Positions 8,187-15,418 of a stretch of DNA of 21,383 nt are shown here, in pieces (within the stretch, counting starts at the first letter, position 1; each line of letters opens with the position of its first letter). Source of the DNA: JBELHO01 sp042091375 (lineage in GTDB: Bacteria; Pseudomonadota; Gammaproteobacteria; Enterobacterales; Alteromonadaceae); the NCBI GenBank assembly GCA_042091375.1, contig JBELHO010000059.1, forward strand, positions 1-21,383, in the 5' to 3' direction. The translations under genes and the position numbers were made by a program. Under the pieces are notes generated by a model that had not been told where the DNA came from, ran no database searches, and saw only the letters and a list, made by a program, of their open reading frames with translations.

Positions 8187-8210
8187 TGCATACCGCAACA
8201 GCGGTATGCA
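8187..8210. repeat. Perfect 10-bp hairpin between barrel gene and rstA
   Basis: TGCATACCGC, loop AACA, GCGGTATGCA form a perfect 10-bp stem. On the minus strand, the coding direction here, the stem ends directly before the AAGGGA ribosome binding site of rstA and has no T-run after it, so it is not a standard terminator for the barrel gene. The TTTTT lies on the plus-strand side, where no gene needs termination. Possible roles are mRNA stabilisation or processing between barrel and regulator messages, or tuning of rstA translation. Confidence 0.7.
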
Positions 8211-8230
8211 TTTTTGAATCAATATTAAAA

Positions 8231-8947
8231 TTAAAATCGGTAACCCACATAGGCACCAAAGTTACGCTTAAAAGACGAGAAACCATCTAGTTCAAAACCG
8301 TTTTTTACTGCATCAAAATCAGTATACTCATACACTATCCCGATATCGGTGCTTTTTGACCAAGCGTAATTTATCCCTGTTGAAATGGTATAAGCATTGT
8401 TTTGTACAAAATCTTTTAAATCGCGATATGCATATCCAACAGACCAAGTTAAATGCGGTATGACCTGATATGACGCTCCAACACCATAACGCATTTCAGA
8501 GGCATCATACTGACTGTCTTTGTCGTGATCCCACTTAACGTACTCAGTACCAAAATATAAAGCCAGATCATTTGCCACCACATATTTACCAGTAATATCT
8601 GCACTGTAACCTTCCACGTCTACATTTTGCCTTTGCAGACCAGGTTTCATACCTACGCCAACAGTAAGCTCTAGACCATAGTTGTCATTGTCTCTCGCCA
8701 ATAAACGATAACGGACATCATAAAAACTCAGTGATAAATCATCAGTAATACCATATGCTGCAATCACCCCAAGACCTGTGTCATCTTTTTTACCTGTTTC
8801 ACCGTAAACAGCAATTGCACCGACAAATATTTCGCCGTGTTTTAATGTTAACGAGCGCTTAACTAAATTTCGTTCACTCAATTCATTTGCCGCTGTTGCA
8901 ACAGATACTAAAGATAAGATTAATCCAGTGATCATATACTTTTTCAT
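8231..8947 (-). CDS. Outer-membrane beta-barrel protein of unknown family
   Basis: This 238-residue protein has a signal peptide (MKKYMITGLILSLVSVATAA, cleavage near residue 20). The rest is rich in alternating aromatic/hydrophobic strands such as GLGVIAAYGI, LSLSFYDVRYRL, YGVGASYQVI, LTWSVGYAYRDL, TDIGIVYEYTDF and FGAYVGYRF. The protein ends in phenylalanine, the usual BAM recognition end for outer-membrane barrels. The size suggests about 8-10 strands. It is not confidently placed in OmpW, OmpA or another named family. A good SD (GGAAGGAC) precedes ATG 8947. It lies directly upstream of rstA in the same direction, which suggests it is an output or signal partner of RstAB. The 151-bp gap before it probably contains its own promoter. 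Confidence 0.75.
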   Translation of the reverse strand: MKKYMITGLILSLVSVATAANELSERNLVKRSLTLKHGEIFVGAIAVYGETGKKDDTGLGVIAAYGITDDLSLSFYDVRYRLLARDNDNYGLELTVGVGMKPGLQRQNVDVEGYSADITGKYVVANDLALYFGTEYVKWDHDKDSQYDASEMRYGVGASYQVIPHLTWSVGYAYRDLKDFVQNNAYTISTGINYAWSKSTDIGIVYEYTDFDAVKNGFELDGFSSFKRNFGAYVGYRF

Positions 8948-9029
8948 TGTCCTTCCCTTTTAGGTTAATTTTTTGTAAAAAATTTATTTTGCAAGAAAAG
9001 AATACGATCAACCTAGATATATTTCTTTA

Positions 9030-9066
9030 TACTTTGTGTAAGTTTGTGTTCTATGTTGTAATCACT
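9030..9066 (-). promoter_or_regulatory. Putative regulator half-sites upstream of barrel gene
   Basis: On the minus strand three related half-sites, TTACAAC, AACACAAAC and TTACACAAAG, are spaced about 9-11 bp, as expected for tandem OmpR-family monomers. AACACAAACTTACA (9037-9050) has the spacing of an RstA box but only a partial base match. TATAAA follows immediately as a possible -10, with a poor -35, as in activator-dependent promoters. The core TTACACAAAG recurs in opposite orientation at 10514-10523, upstream of the MipA-like gene. This is inference only. Confidence 0.25.
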
Positions 9067-9098
9067 AACAGTTAATTGTCAAAAAATGTCAAATTCAA

Positions 9099-9545
9099 CT
9101 AAAAAATTCGCCAAAATCCGCTGCGCCGGCGGATGCGAACTCTCTGCTCTATTGCACCTAAGACCTTGATCTCAGTACTGACTACTATTTCTCCTGTCTC
9201 TTCACGAATAAGCCGAATGCCTTGTGATTGTGGTGAAGAAAATGTGTATTGATATACACCTGACCACTTACCTTGCCAGCAAGCTAAGCGAGTTTGTGAC
9301 TTTTCGTGATACAAGCAAAAATTACCGGCACGTGGCACTTCCCAAATAAGTGCCACTGTAATGGCACAAGTGCGTTTTTCACTGGTTAATTCGCACACAT
9401 TGGGGCTTGCGGTTAAGGTCGGCTCAGTCGTTTTTAATCTAATACCCAAGCCTTCTTGACCAGATAATACAGACCAGATCAATAATGAACTGACCACAGC
9501 GATTACCTTCAACACTGAGACAAAAAAACAGTTCAGAAGCTCCAT
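9099..9545 (-). CDS. DUF3019 family exported protein
   Basis: This 148-residue protein has an N-terminal hydrophobic segment (about 6-28) acting as signal peptide or anchor. A small domain follows with the DUF3019 pattern: a P-N-x-C start (C51), a second cysteine (C60) before ITVALIW, then NFCLY (C77), LACW (C89-W90), and an arginine-rich end RVRIRRRSGFWRIF. Four cysteines suggest two disulfides in the periplasm. The start ATG 9545 overlaps the end of the MipA-like gene by 13 nt and has GGGAG 4 nt before it, so the two are translated together. DUF3019 has no known function as far as I know; its linkage here to MipA/OmpV and RstAB suggests an envelope role. Family assignment rests on the C/W pattern and context. 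Confidence 0.75.
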   Translation of the reverse strand: MELLNCFFVSVLKVIAVVSSLLIWSVLSGQEGLGIRLKTTEPTLTASPNVCELTSEKRTCAITVALIWEVPRAGNFCLYHEKSQTRLACWQGKWSGVYQYTFSSPQSQGIRLIREETGEIVVSTEIKVLGAIEQRVRIRRRSGFWRIF

Positions 9546-10369
9546 AGCGCTCCCACTGCTAAAACATGGGTAGCTGAATTGACGGAAGTAATAGGGCTAT
9601 TAGTTATTGAATTACTGAGCTTTGAATAAGCAGCAAAGGCAAAAAAGCTCCAATCATCGTCTATTGGATATTCAACATACAAGCGGCCAGTCAAACTCCA
9701 ACCCGAGCTTGCTTGGTAAAGTGATCGATTGGGTGTTACTTCGTGGGCCGCAACACCTAAGTAATAATCGACTATGTGTTTTGAAAAATAGGTCAGTTCC
9801 CAAGAAGGAATAAATACCCATTTGTCTCTATAAAGGGGAAGGCTGTGATCAACCGAAAACAAAAAGCCGTTATGTAGACCTAGAGCATCGCTTATTGCAG
9901 TGACTCTTAGCTCGGAACGCTTAAATTGTTGCAAATATTCAATGCCCACCTCCAACGATCTATGTCGCGTGCTCAGGCCATCAAGCCGATTGCCCTGCTG
10001 CTGATATTGTTCAGATATAGTAGAGAACCAAGATGTACCCACCACACTTATCGAAGTGTTGTTAGTTTCACTGACGGTATAACCAAAGGTTAGCGGTTGA
10101 GAGGTATATGAGGAACATTCAATAAAGAAATTTTCATAATAGATGCCGCCAGCGCCAAGTAAAGCTAAGGAAATATCACCATCAGTGTGATCTAAGCTAT
10201 CAATGACATTAGTTTTGTGCTGCAAACTTATTCCTAAGTCTAACTGCCAATTGAACGCGGGCGCATCTTTTGAATAGCACGGCGAGATAACTAAAACTAA
10301 TAGCAAAAGTGCAATAACTTTGTACCCTAGCTGTCTATTGAGTTGATTGATAATAATATTTTCTAGCAT
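9533..10369 (-). CDS. MipA/OmpV family outer-membrane protein
   Basis: This 278-residue protein has a signal peptide in its first 33 residues (hydrophobic core ALLLLVLVI, end PCYS) and a barrel-like body. It shows MipA/OmpV features: GGIYYENFFIE near residue 75, NRLDGLSTRHRSLEVGIEY, an IPSWELTYFSKHIVDYYLGV segment, a D-D-W strand near SFFAFAAYSKL, NSPIT, and terminal WSF. MipA was described in E. coli as a scaffold linking the lytic transglycosylase MltA to a penicillin-binding protein; OmpV homologues are outer-membrane proteins. ATG 10369 has no clear SD nearby. Its upstream region carries a 15-bp tandem repeat. It is first in an operon with the overlapping DUF3019 gene. Confidence 0.82.
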   Translation of the reverse strand: MLENIIINQLNRQLGYKVIALLLLVLVISPCYSKDAPAFNWQLDLGISLQHKTNVIDSLDHTDGDISLALLGAGGIYYENFFIECSSYTSQPLTFGYTVSETNNTSISVVGTSWFSTISEQYQQQGNRLDGLSTRHRSLEVGIEYLQQFKRSELRVTAISDALGLHNGFLFSVDHSLPLYRDKWVFIPSWELTYFSKHIVDYYLGVAAHEVTPNRSLYQASSGWSLTGRLYVEYPIDDDWSFFAFAAYSKLSNSITNSPITSVNSATHVLAVGALWSF

Positions 10370-10398
10370 GATACTATTGGTATAACCTTAGGCTTAGA

Positions 10399-10458
10399 CT
10401 AGATATCCTTATGCTAAGTCTCCTTAAGCTAGATCTCCGCAAGTTAGATAACCTAAAG
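10399..10458. repeat. Four 15-bp tandem direct repeats upstream of the MipA-like gene
   Basis: The units are CTAGATATCCTTATG (10399), CTAAGTCTCCTTAAG (10414), CTAGATCTCCGCAAG (10429) and TTAGATAACCTAAAG (10444), with further related sequence at 10384-10398. The array ends 30 nt before the MipA-family start codon. Read on the coding (minus) strand several units contain SD-like cores (GCGGAG, AAGGAG, AAGGAT), each followed by a TAG. Fifteen bp is not in phase with the DNA helix, so an RNA-level or slippage role is as likely as a stacked operator. Confidence 0.75.
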
Positions 10459-11312
10459 CCAAATAAATTTGTCTTTAGTACTCGAGGGATAAAAACCTAG
10501 CGAATGAATAATTTTACACAAAGAAATATAAATAAAAAAATACAAATAATCAACATTATTATAACAATGTTAACAAATAGCCATTTGCAGGCGTTGATTT
10601 ATTGGACAATTTACAAGGGTTATCAGTGGCAAGTATGACGATTACATGAGTGTTGTTATTGATAAGTGTATATGCTCATCTCTAGTACAAATATTTGGCT
10701 GTTATTAACAGTTTGTTTTTTACTCATCTGCAACTTTTTGTATCGGTAAATGGTCATAGTTTTTCGTATCAAAACATTAATTTCTCAAATAAAAAACGCA
10801 GTCATGCGATGAAATATATTGATCGGTATAGCCACGACTGACCTCAGTAGTTGAACTATAAAATTGATTGGCAAAAGGCATTAGCCATGAGCTAAAGCTA
10901 TGATGGTATTAATCAGTATCTATTGAGCTTAATAAAATAAGTTTGGGTATGTCCTCTGAGGTGTTAGATGAATGTGTGTGCACACTAAATAAACATCACA
11001 AGCAGGTTAGCTTTTGTCTTATTTTAGAGGTTGGGCTATTGCGTTATTCAGCTCAAGTCGACCATCATTGTCCTACTTGAGGCTTGTTCAGCAGGAAGAA
11101 TTTAACGCTCTAGTGGATAAGTAAAGTCTACTAAACTAATTTATTGCATGCTTTGATAATTATGGTCAAAATTCAGCGCAGTTTCTCAGTCGTGTATATC
11201 TGTAGTTTGCGCCGACTCGCCCATAAGCGTTAACCACTGCCAACTAGGGTTTGTTATGGTCAATTAATGCAGAATTTTCACCTTGTTTTACCTGTGCTGA
11301 TCAGCATGCTGT
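10459..11312. other. Gene-poor spacer
   Basis: No intact gene is seen. The first part (10500-10580) is very AT-rich and contains TTACACAAAG (10514-10523) and an interrupted inverted repeat AACATT...AATGTT (10552-10571), likely part of the promoter region of the minus-strand MipA operon. A 43-codon open frame at 10949-11080 is listed separately. The last part, up to the regulator's stop, contains the palindrome GCTGATCAGC but no T-run typical of a terminator. Confidence 0.6.
10949..11080 (+). CDS. Small open frame of 43 codons, unsupported as a gene
   Basis: ATG 10949 to TGA 11078-11080 encodes MSSEVLDECVCTLNKHHKQV and 23 further residues. It has three cysteines and several histidines but no recognised motif. 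No good ribosome binding site precedes it, only a purine-poor GTTTGGGT. It could be a small protein, a gene remnant, or chance. It is listed because it is the longest ATG-started frame noticed in an 850-bp spacer. Confidence 0.12.
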   Translation: MSSEVLDECVCTLNKHHKQVSFCLILEVGLLRYSAQVDHHCPT

Positions 11313-13394
11313 TTATTGCTGACTATATTCTACCAGCTCTCGTCTACCGCCCATGAATTTAGTCGCTAAAAAAACCTGATCTTTGATATCACTAATGTAG
11401 ATAATATTTTTATGCACGTCTTTAATCACCGCAAATTCATTTGTCCTTAGGTCATAACTCCACAGCTGATTGTTGTGGTTTATGCCGTAAAGTAAATGGT
11501 TTTTTAGCAATACCTGATCGCCAAACAGCTTTTCAGTCAGTTGAGTCACAGGTTCATTTCTACCTTTGCTGTGTAGCCAAAAATTAGTTTGCCTATCGGC
11601 ATAAATAATTTGCTGGTCATTGGTGTACGCCGACCAAAGAACGTTTTTTAATTGCAGATCTGTGGTTTCACCAGTAGTTATGTCAATACTGAATAACTGT
11701 TGTTGGTCTGTTTGATTATCAGTTACCAAGAGTATATCTGGCTTAGTCCATGGCATCAGAATACTCACCGCGACAGGCGAGTCGATTATGTTAACACTAC
11801 CGTCGAGCTTCACTAAAGCCACTTGATTATTTACATTCAGCGCAATGGTTTGTCCATCCGGTGACCAGTGATAACGACTACTTTTTAAGCCGTGCTCAAA
11901 TTGGCTCAGTTGATAGGTGCGATCACCGTCTATTATCCAGAGCTGAAGTTGTCCTGAGCGCTTAGAAATAAAAGTGATCAACTTGCCATGCGGTTGCACC
12001 TTAGCATTGACATCAAGTGCCGTTGACCGCGACAAAACCTCCAGATCGGCAGGATCCGCTGCGGTGTTGAGATAACCAATGTCGAAGTCTTTATTGCCAA
12101 AAGTAACCGCAAACTTAGGTTGATTTGGGTGAAAACTCGGATCCCATAATCCAGTATGACTGGCTGGGTGAATTAAGGTTAAATCACCTTGCTGACTAAT
12201 GCGGTAAATTTTTCCTTGCGCATGTGTGAAAAATGAGTCGCCATCAGGGGAAAATACGATTGGAAATTGACGGTAAACAGAGTCATTTTCATTGGCGATA
12301 ATAATGGTTTCAGTTTGTACCTTGCCGTTGAGATCTAAGGTCCTTAATACATGTGTATTATTTTCTGCCAATGTTACTGTTGCCAAGGTATTTGAGCTTC
12401 GAGAATAAGCTAAAGAATATATCCGGCCAACGGCTTGCTTTGACAGTTTAGTCAAGCTGTTGGTTATCGCATCGTAAATCACTAACTCTGGTTGAACGGT
12501 CTGTGCTTGATTACTCTCTGCTTGCGGATATTGCAGTAAGGCAATTCTACCGTCGTTCAACCAAGTTGGATGTGATGTTTTTAGTTCAGCACAATCGTAG
12601 CGCAATAAATTTTCTGATTGCCCATTCCATGCACGGGCAAAGTCTAAGGTTTGCAATTGCCAACACTGCTGGGTTGATTCTGAACTTTCGGAACAATTAG
12701 CTTGCAGTACAAATGCTAACTGTGAGCCATCTGACGACCAACTCAACTGACTGTATTGACCTGGTTCAGTGCTCAGTCGCTGTTCTTGATTATTAGTTAA
12801 ATCTTTTGCCCAGAGATGACTGACACATCCCCCTTCATAGCGATTAAAGACTAGGTATTGACCATCCGGTGAATACGAAGCATTGAACTCTTGTTCATCA
12901 CTGGCAGTGATCGGAGTAATGTCGGTGTACAGCGCAGGCTTTTTAATCGATAACAGCGCCGCAATAACAATAAATATAACGATAACCGCAAGTAAAATAT
13001 GGGGTTTCGATTTTAATAGTTGAGTTATTTTGTGCTGGTTGACTTGGTTAGCTAAATTAACTTCAGTGCTTTCACTGTTTTGCCAACGAACATTAGCCTC
13101 TAAACTGTAGCCTTTTTTTGCATGGGTTTTGATAAATGCTTGTTGTTTGCTGTCATCGCCAAAGGCTTTTCGCAACTGTGCTATTGCCCGCTGCAGTGTG
13201 TTTGGCCCCACCACACTGTCTTGCCAAACCATGTCCATAAGCTCATCATGGCTGACCACTTCACAGGCTCGGCATGCTAAAACTTGTAATACTTTTAGCG
13301 CTTTAGGGGGGATACTAGTGGCTTGTCGTTGATACTGAATTTGATTGCGAGTGACATCAATAAAGTAGTTGTTAACCCAAAACTGTTTAGCCAT
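11313..13394 (-). CDS. CadC-like membrane-bound winged-helix regulator with periplasmic TolB-type propeller
   Basis: This 693-residue protein has an N-terminal OmpR/ToxR-type winged helix (about 5-102): KALKVLQVLACRACEVVSHDELMDMVW, TLQRAIAQLRKAFGDD and the wing signature THAKKGYSLE. There is no receiver domain. One membrane helix follows at about 132-150. The remaining 540 residues are periplasmic, with repeated PD40/TolB motifs (NASYSPDGQYLVF, LSWSSDGSQLAFV, VFSPDGDSFFTH, YHWSPDGQTIALNV) that predict a beta-propeller. This one-component design senses in the periplasm and binds DNA in the cytoplasm, like CadC or ToxR, here with a propeller as sensor. It is divergent from the operon starting at 13568, its likely target. 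The SD is weak: AGGATA is 15 nt or more from the ATG, while a TATACT 5 nt before it raises the possibility of a leaderless message. The ligand is unknown. Confidence 0.88.
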   Translation of the reverse strand: MAKQFWVNNYFIDVTRNQIQYQRQATSIPPKALKVLQVLACRACEVVSHDELMDMVWQDSVVGPNTLQRAIAQLRKAFGDDSKQQAFIKTHAKKGYSLEANVRWQNSESTEVNLANQVNQHKITQLLKSKPHILLAVIVIFIVIAALLSIKKPALYTDITPITASDEQEFNASYSPDGQYLVFNRYEGGCVSHLWAKDLTNNQEQRLSTEPGQYSQLSWSSDGSQLAFVLQANCSESSESTQQCWQLQTLDFARAWNGQSENLLRYDCAELKTSHPTWLNDGRIALLQYPQAESNQAQTVQPELVIYDAITNSLTKLSKQAVGRIYSLAYSRSSNTLATVTLAENNTHVLRTLDLNGKVQTETIIIANENDSVYRQFPIVFSPDGDSFFTHAQGKIYRISQQGDLTLIHPASHTGLWDPSFHPNQPKFAVTFGNKDFDIGYLNTAADPADLEVLSRSTALDVNAKVQPHGKLITFISKRSGQLQLWIIDGDRTYQLSQFEHGLKSSRYHWSPDGQTIALNVNNQVALVKLDGSVNIIDSPVAVSILMPWTKPDILLVTDNQTDQQQLFSIDITTGETTDLQLKNVLWSAYTNDQQIIYADRQTNFWLHSKGRNEPVTQLTEKLFGDQVLLKNHLLYGINHNNQLWSYDLRTNEFAVIKDVHKNIIYISDIKDQVFLATKFMGGRRELVEYSQQ

Positions 13395-13470
13395 ACAAAA
13401 GTATATATCCTAGATACAAAGCAAGCCGAATAGTAACTTGCTCTTACTAACAAAATAAAGCTGAATTATC

Positions 13471-13490
13471 AAAAATCAGCTAAAAATCAG
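13471..13490. promoter_or_regulatory. Candidate operator with in-phase direct repeats
   Basis: AAAAATCAG occurs at 13471-13479 and again at 13482-13490, an 11-bp period placing both on one face of the helix. A partial inverted copy (AGCTGA, 13459-13464) pairs with TCAGCT around 13476-13481. It is centrally placed in the 173-bp divergent region between the membrane regulator and its neighbour operon. Direct repeats at this spacing are typical of ToxR/OmpR-type winged helices. The role is inferred from location. Confidence 0.35.
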
Positions 13491-13567
13491 GTTTTTTTCA
13501 TGTCCTCTCAGTGCAGGAATGGCAAGTTAGCAGCACAATTTACTTACCAACACACAAAAGGAACACC

Positions 13568-14320
13568 ATGAGTGTCAATTTTACTTATAAAAAAATATTA
13601 TTCGCACTGAGTTTTATCGGCATTGCCGTTGGCTTATTTTATCTTTATGCGCTAGCTGGGCTGTTGGCAGATCCCATTGCCTTTGACAAACCTCCAGCAT
13701 TTGTCGAACAATACGCTGTTCAACGCTACGGATCATTAAATCAATCGACGTCGCCGCCACAAACGGCAGTGTTAACTAAAGACTATTTCAACGAAGCTGC
13801 TTTGGTGCGAAATGTCATCGTTAATGGTGAGCCATCAGAGCAACTCATACGCCTATTCACCCACCCTGATAAAGCGGTAAGGGTAAAAATCGCCATGGCT
13901 TTTAGTGAAGTCAATATCAAACTGTCCCACGATGAACAGACAAAATTTGCTTATAAAAGAGCTAAGTTCTGGCAGGACGCAGCGCAATACAGTGCCGATA
14001 TTCAAAATGCCTTATTTGAAGCTTTGATCGTGTCCGCCAAAGAACAAACTACTACCTACATTCCCTATACGCTTGCTTGGTGGATGCAGGAGCAAAAACC
14101 AAAGGCGTTGGAGATACTCACTTGGGCAGCACAACACCATGCGGACAGTTGGGTAAGACGCTTCTCGGTGTACTACGTAGTGCAATTTGGTGAAAGCGAA
14201 AAGTATGCGGCGGAGTTGATTGAAAATAGCACACATGATCCCGCCTTCAAGATCCGTAAAGAGGTACTCAATCAGCGATTTAGACGATTTCAACAAATGA
14301 TTTTTGGCGAACAAGCATAA
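13568..14320 (+). CDS. Membrane-anchored helical (HEAT-like) protein of unknown function
   Basis: The frame is open from 13511, but ATG 13568 is preferred: AAAGGA lies about 6 nt upstream, and the product then begins MSVNFTYKK followed directly by a membrane segment (about 9-33). The mature 250-residue protein would be anchored in the inner membrane with the rest outside the cytoplasm. Its body is helical, with repeated stretches such as LIRLFTHPDKAVRVKIAMAF and SWVRRFSVYYVVQFGESEKY that resemble HEAT or armadillo-like repeats (position-conserved V-R-x-x-A/F pattern). No enzyme motif is seen. It is 14 nt upstream of the secreted propeller gene, forming an operon divergent from the propeller-bearing regulator. 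A scaffold or partner role is a guess. Confidence 0.7.
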   Translation: MSVNFTYKKILFALSFIGIAVGLFYLYALAGLLADPIAFDKPPAFVEQYAVQRYGSLNQSTSPPQTAVLTKDYFNEAALVRNVIVNGEPSEQLIRLFTHPDKAVRVKIAMAFSEVNIKLSHDEQTKFAYKRAKFWQDAAQYSADIQNALFEALIVSAKEQTTTYIPYTLAWWMQEQKPKALEILTWAAQHHADSWVRRFSVYYVVQFGESEKYAAELIENSTHDPAFKIRKEVLNQRFRRFQQMIFGEQA

Positions 14321-14334
14321 CAAGGAAAACATCA

Positions 14335-15231
14335 ATGTACCCACAAAGTAAGAAAATATTGGTAGCTATCCTATTTATTTGTGTCAGTGGTAACACATGG
14401 TCAGACACTGATAATAAAACAAGTCATTTGATCGGCCCATATCTCGGTCAACAAGTCCCTGGTTTACAGGCAGAGATGTTTGCTCCAGAGATTATTTCCA
14501 CCTCAGGTTGGGAGTATGGCGTAGTGTTTACCCCCGATATGAAAGCAATGTACTTTGTCCGTGAGGTAAATACCGACAGTAAGCCAAAACAGCAAATGGT
14601 GGTTTATCAACAACAAAGTGGTATCTGGCAGCAGCGAGTAGTTTCTGATCGCGTCGGTACTCCAACCTTTGCACCCGACAACAACACCATGTTTTTTGGC
14701 AGAGGTTATAAAAATCGCACAAAAACTGGTTGGTCAACAATGAAGCGCTTAGGTAAAGATTTTGAACCATTTGCTATTATGCGGGTTACCTCCTCAATTG
14801 ATGGCACATTGGCGTTTGATGAGGTGGGTGAGCAAGGAAACGGTATTTTGCGTTATTCCTCGTTGAACAATGGCCAACGATCTGCGCCCAAACCATTTCC
14901 AACACAAATCAACACAGGTATTTGGAATGCCCATCCGTTTATTGCACCTGACGAAAGTTATCTTATTTGGGACGGTCAACGCAATCAAACATCAGCCAAT
15001 TCAGATCTGTTTATTAGTTTCAAACAACCTGATGGCACTTGGGGAGCAGCGATTAAATTTGCTGACAATATCAATACACCTGACTCGGAATTTGCCGCAC
15101 AAGTCACGCCTGACGGTAAATATTTATTTTTTAACCGCACCCACCAAGGCAATACCGATACATTCTGGATCGATGCCCAAGTCATAGAGTCATTGCGAGC
15201 CGATCAGCTGACACAGCTAAGTGCTGAGTAA
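14335..15231 (+). CDS. Secreted TolB-like (PD40) beta-propeller protein
   Basis: This 298-residue protein has a signal peptide at about 1-23 (KKILVAILFICVSGNTWS). The mature part has repeated PD40-type blades: VVFTPDMKAMYFVRE, TPTFAPDNNTMFFGRGY, HPFIAPDESYLIWDG and AAQVTPDGKYLFFNRTH. It ends without a membrane segment and is expected to be periplasmic. A good SD (AAGGAA) precedes ATG 14335. Blade motifs resemble those in the periplasmic part of the divergently encoded regulator, although this protein is much shorter (perhaps a 5-6 blade propeller). PD40 propellers commonly mediate protein-protein or glycan binding. A ligand-sensing or co-sensing role with the regulator is inferred from context, not shown. 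Confidence 0.8.
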   Translation: MYPQSKKILVAILFICVSGNTWSDTDNKTSHLIGPYLGQQVPGLQAEMFAPEIISTSGWEYGVVFTPDMKAMYFVREVNTDSKPKQQMVVYQQQSGIWQQRVVSDRVGTPTFAPDNNTMFFGRGYKNRTKTGWSTMKRLGKDFEPFAIMRVTSSIDGTLAFDEVGEQGNGILRYSSLNNGQRSAPKPFPTQINTGIWNAHPFIAPDESYLIWDGQRNQTSANSDLFISFKQPDGTWGAAIKFADNINTPDSEFAAQVTPDGKYLFFNRTHQGNTDTFWIDAQVIESLRADQLTQLSAE

Positions 15232-15305
15232 AGTTAATAGCACTGGCTGATTTTACCGTGAGTTCAGTTTAAAAATAAAATGGAAAGTGATTTAAAAACA
15301 ATAGC

Positions 15306-15333
15306 TAACGAGCACCACCTAGGGTGCTCGTTA
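15306..15333. terminator. Hairpin between convergent units, probable bidirectional terminator
   Basis: TAACGAGCACC and GGTGCTCGTTA form a perfect 11-bp stem around the loop ACCTAG. On the plus side it is followed by AACTTTT, and on the minus side a TTGTTTTT run follows a few bases away. It lies between the plus-strand propeller gene (ends 15231) and the minus-strand putA (ends 15419), exactly where a shared terminator is expected. Confidence 0.75.
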
Positions 15334-15418
15334 AACTTTTCCCGACTGTTTTGTAAAAGCTAATGCAGGTTCAAAGATGGGTTCAAAGACGGCTTCAACA
15401 ATATTAAACCATAGCGCC

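Noticed and set aside
8187..8215. Hairpin followed by TTTTT on the plus strand as an intrinsic terminator
   Set aside because: No plus-strand gene precedes it; on the transcribed strand the T-run is on the wrong side, so a different role is more likely.
10921..11130. Possible transposase remnant in the 10.4-11.3 kb spacer
   Set aside because: No transposase motif, terminal inverted repeats or target duplication could be seen in any frame.
11295..11312. Palindrome GCTGATCAGC just after the membrane regulator gene, considered as a terminator
   Set aside because: The palindrome has no loop and no T-run; restriction-like palindromes of this size are common by chance.
14012..14344. Minus-strand frame of 110 codons opposite the HEAT-like gene
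   Set aside because: It covers the plus-strand operon, which has good ribosome binding sites and a coherent membrane segment; the minus product has no recognisable feature.
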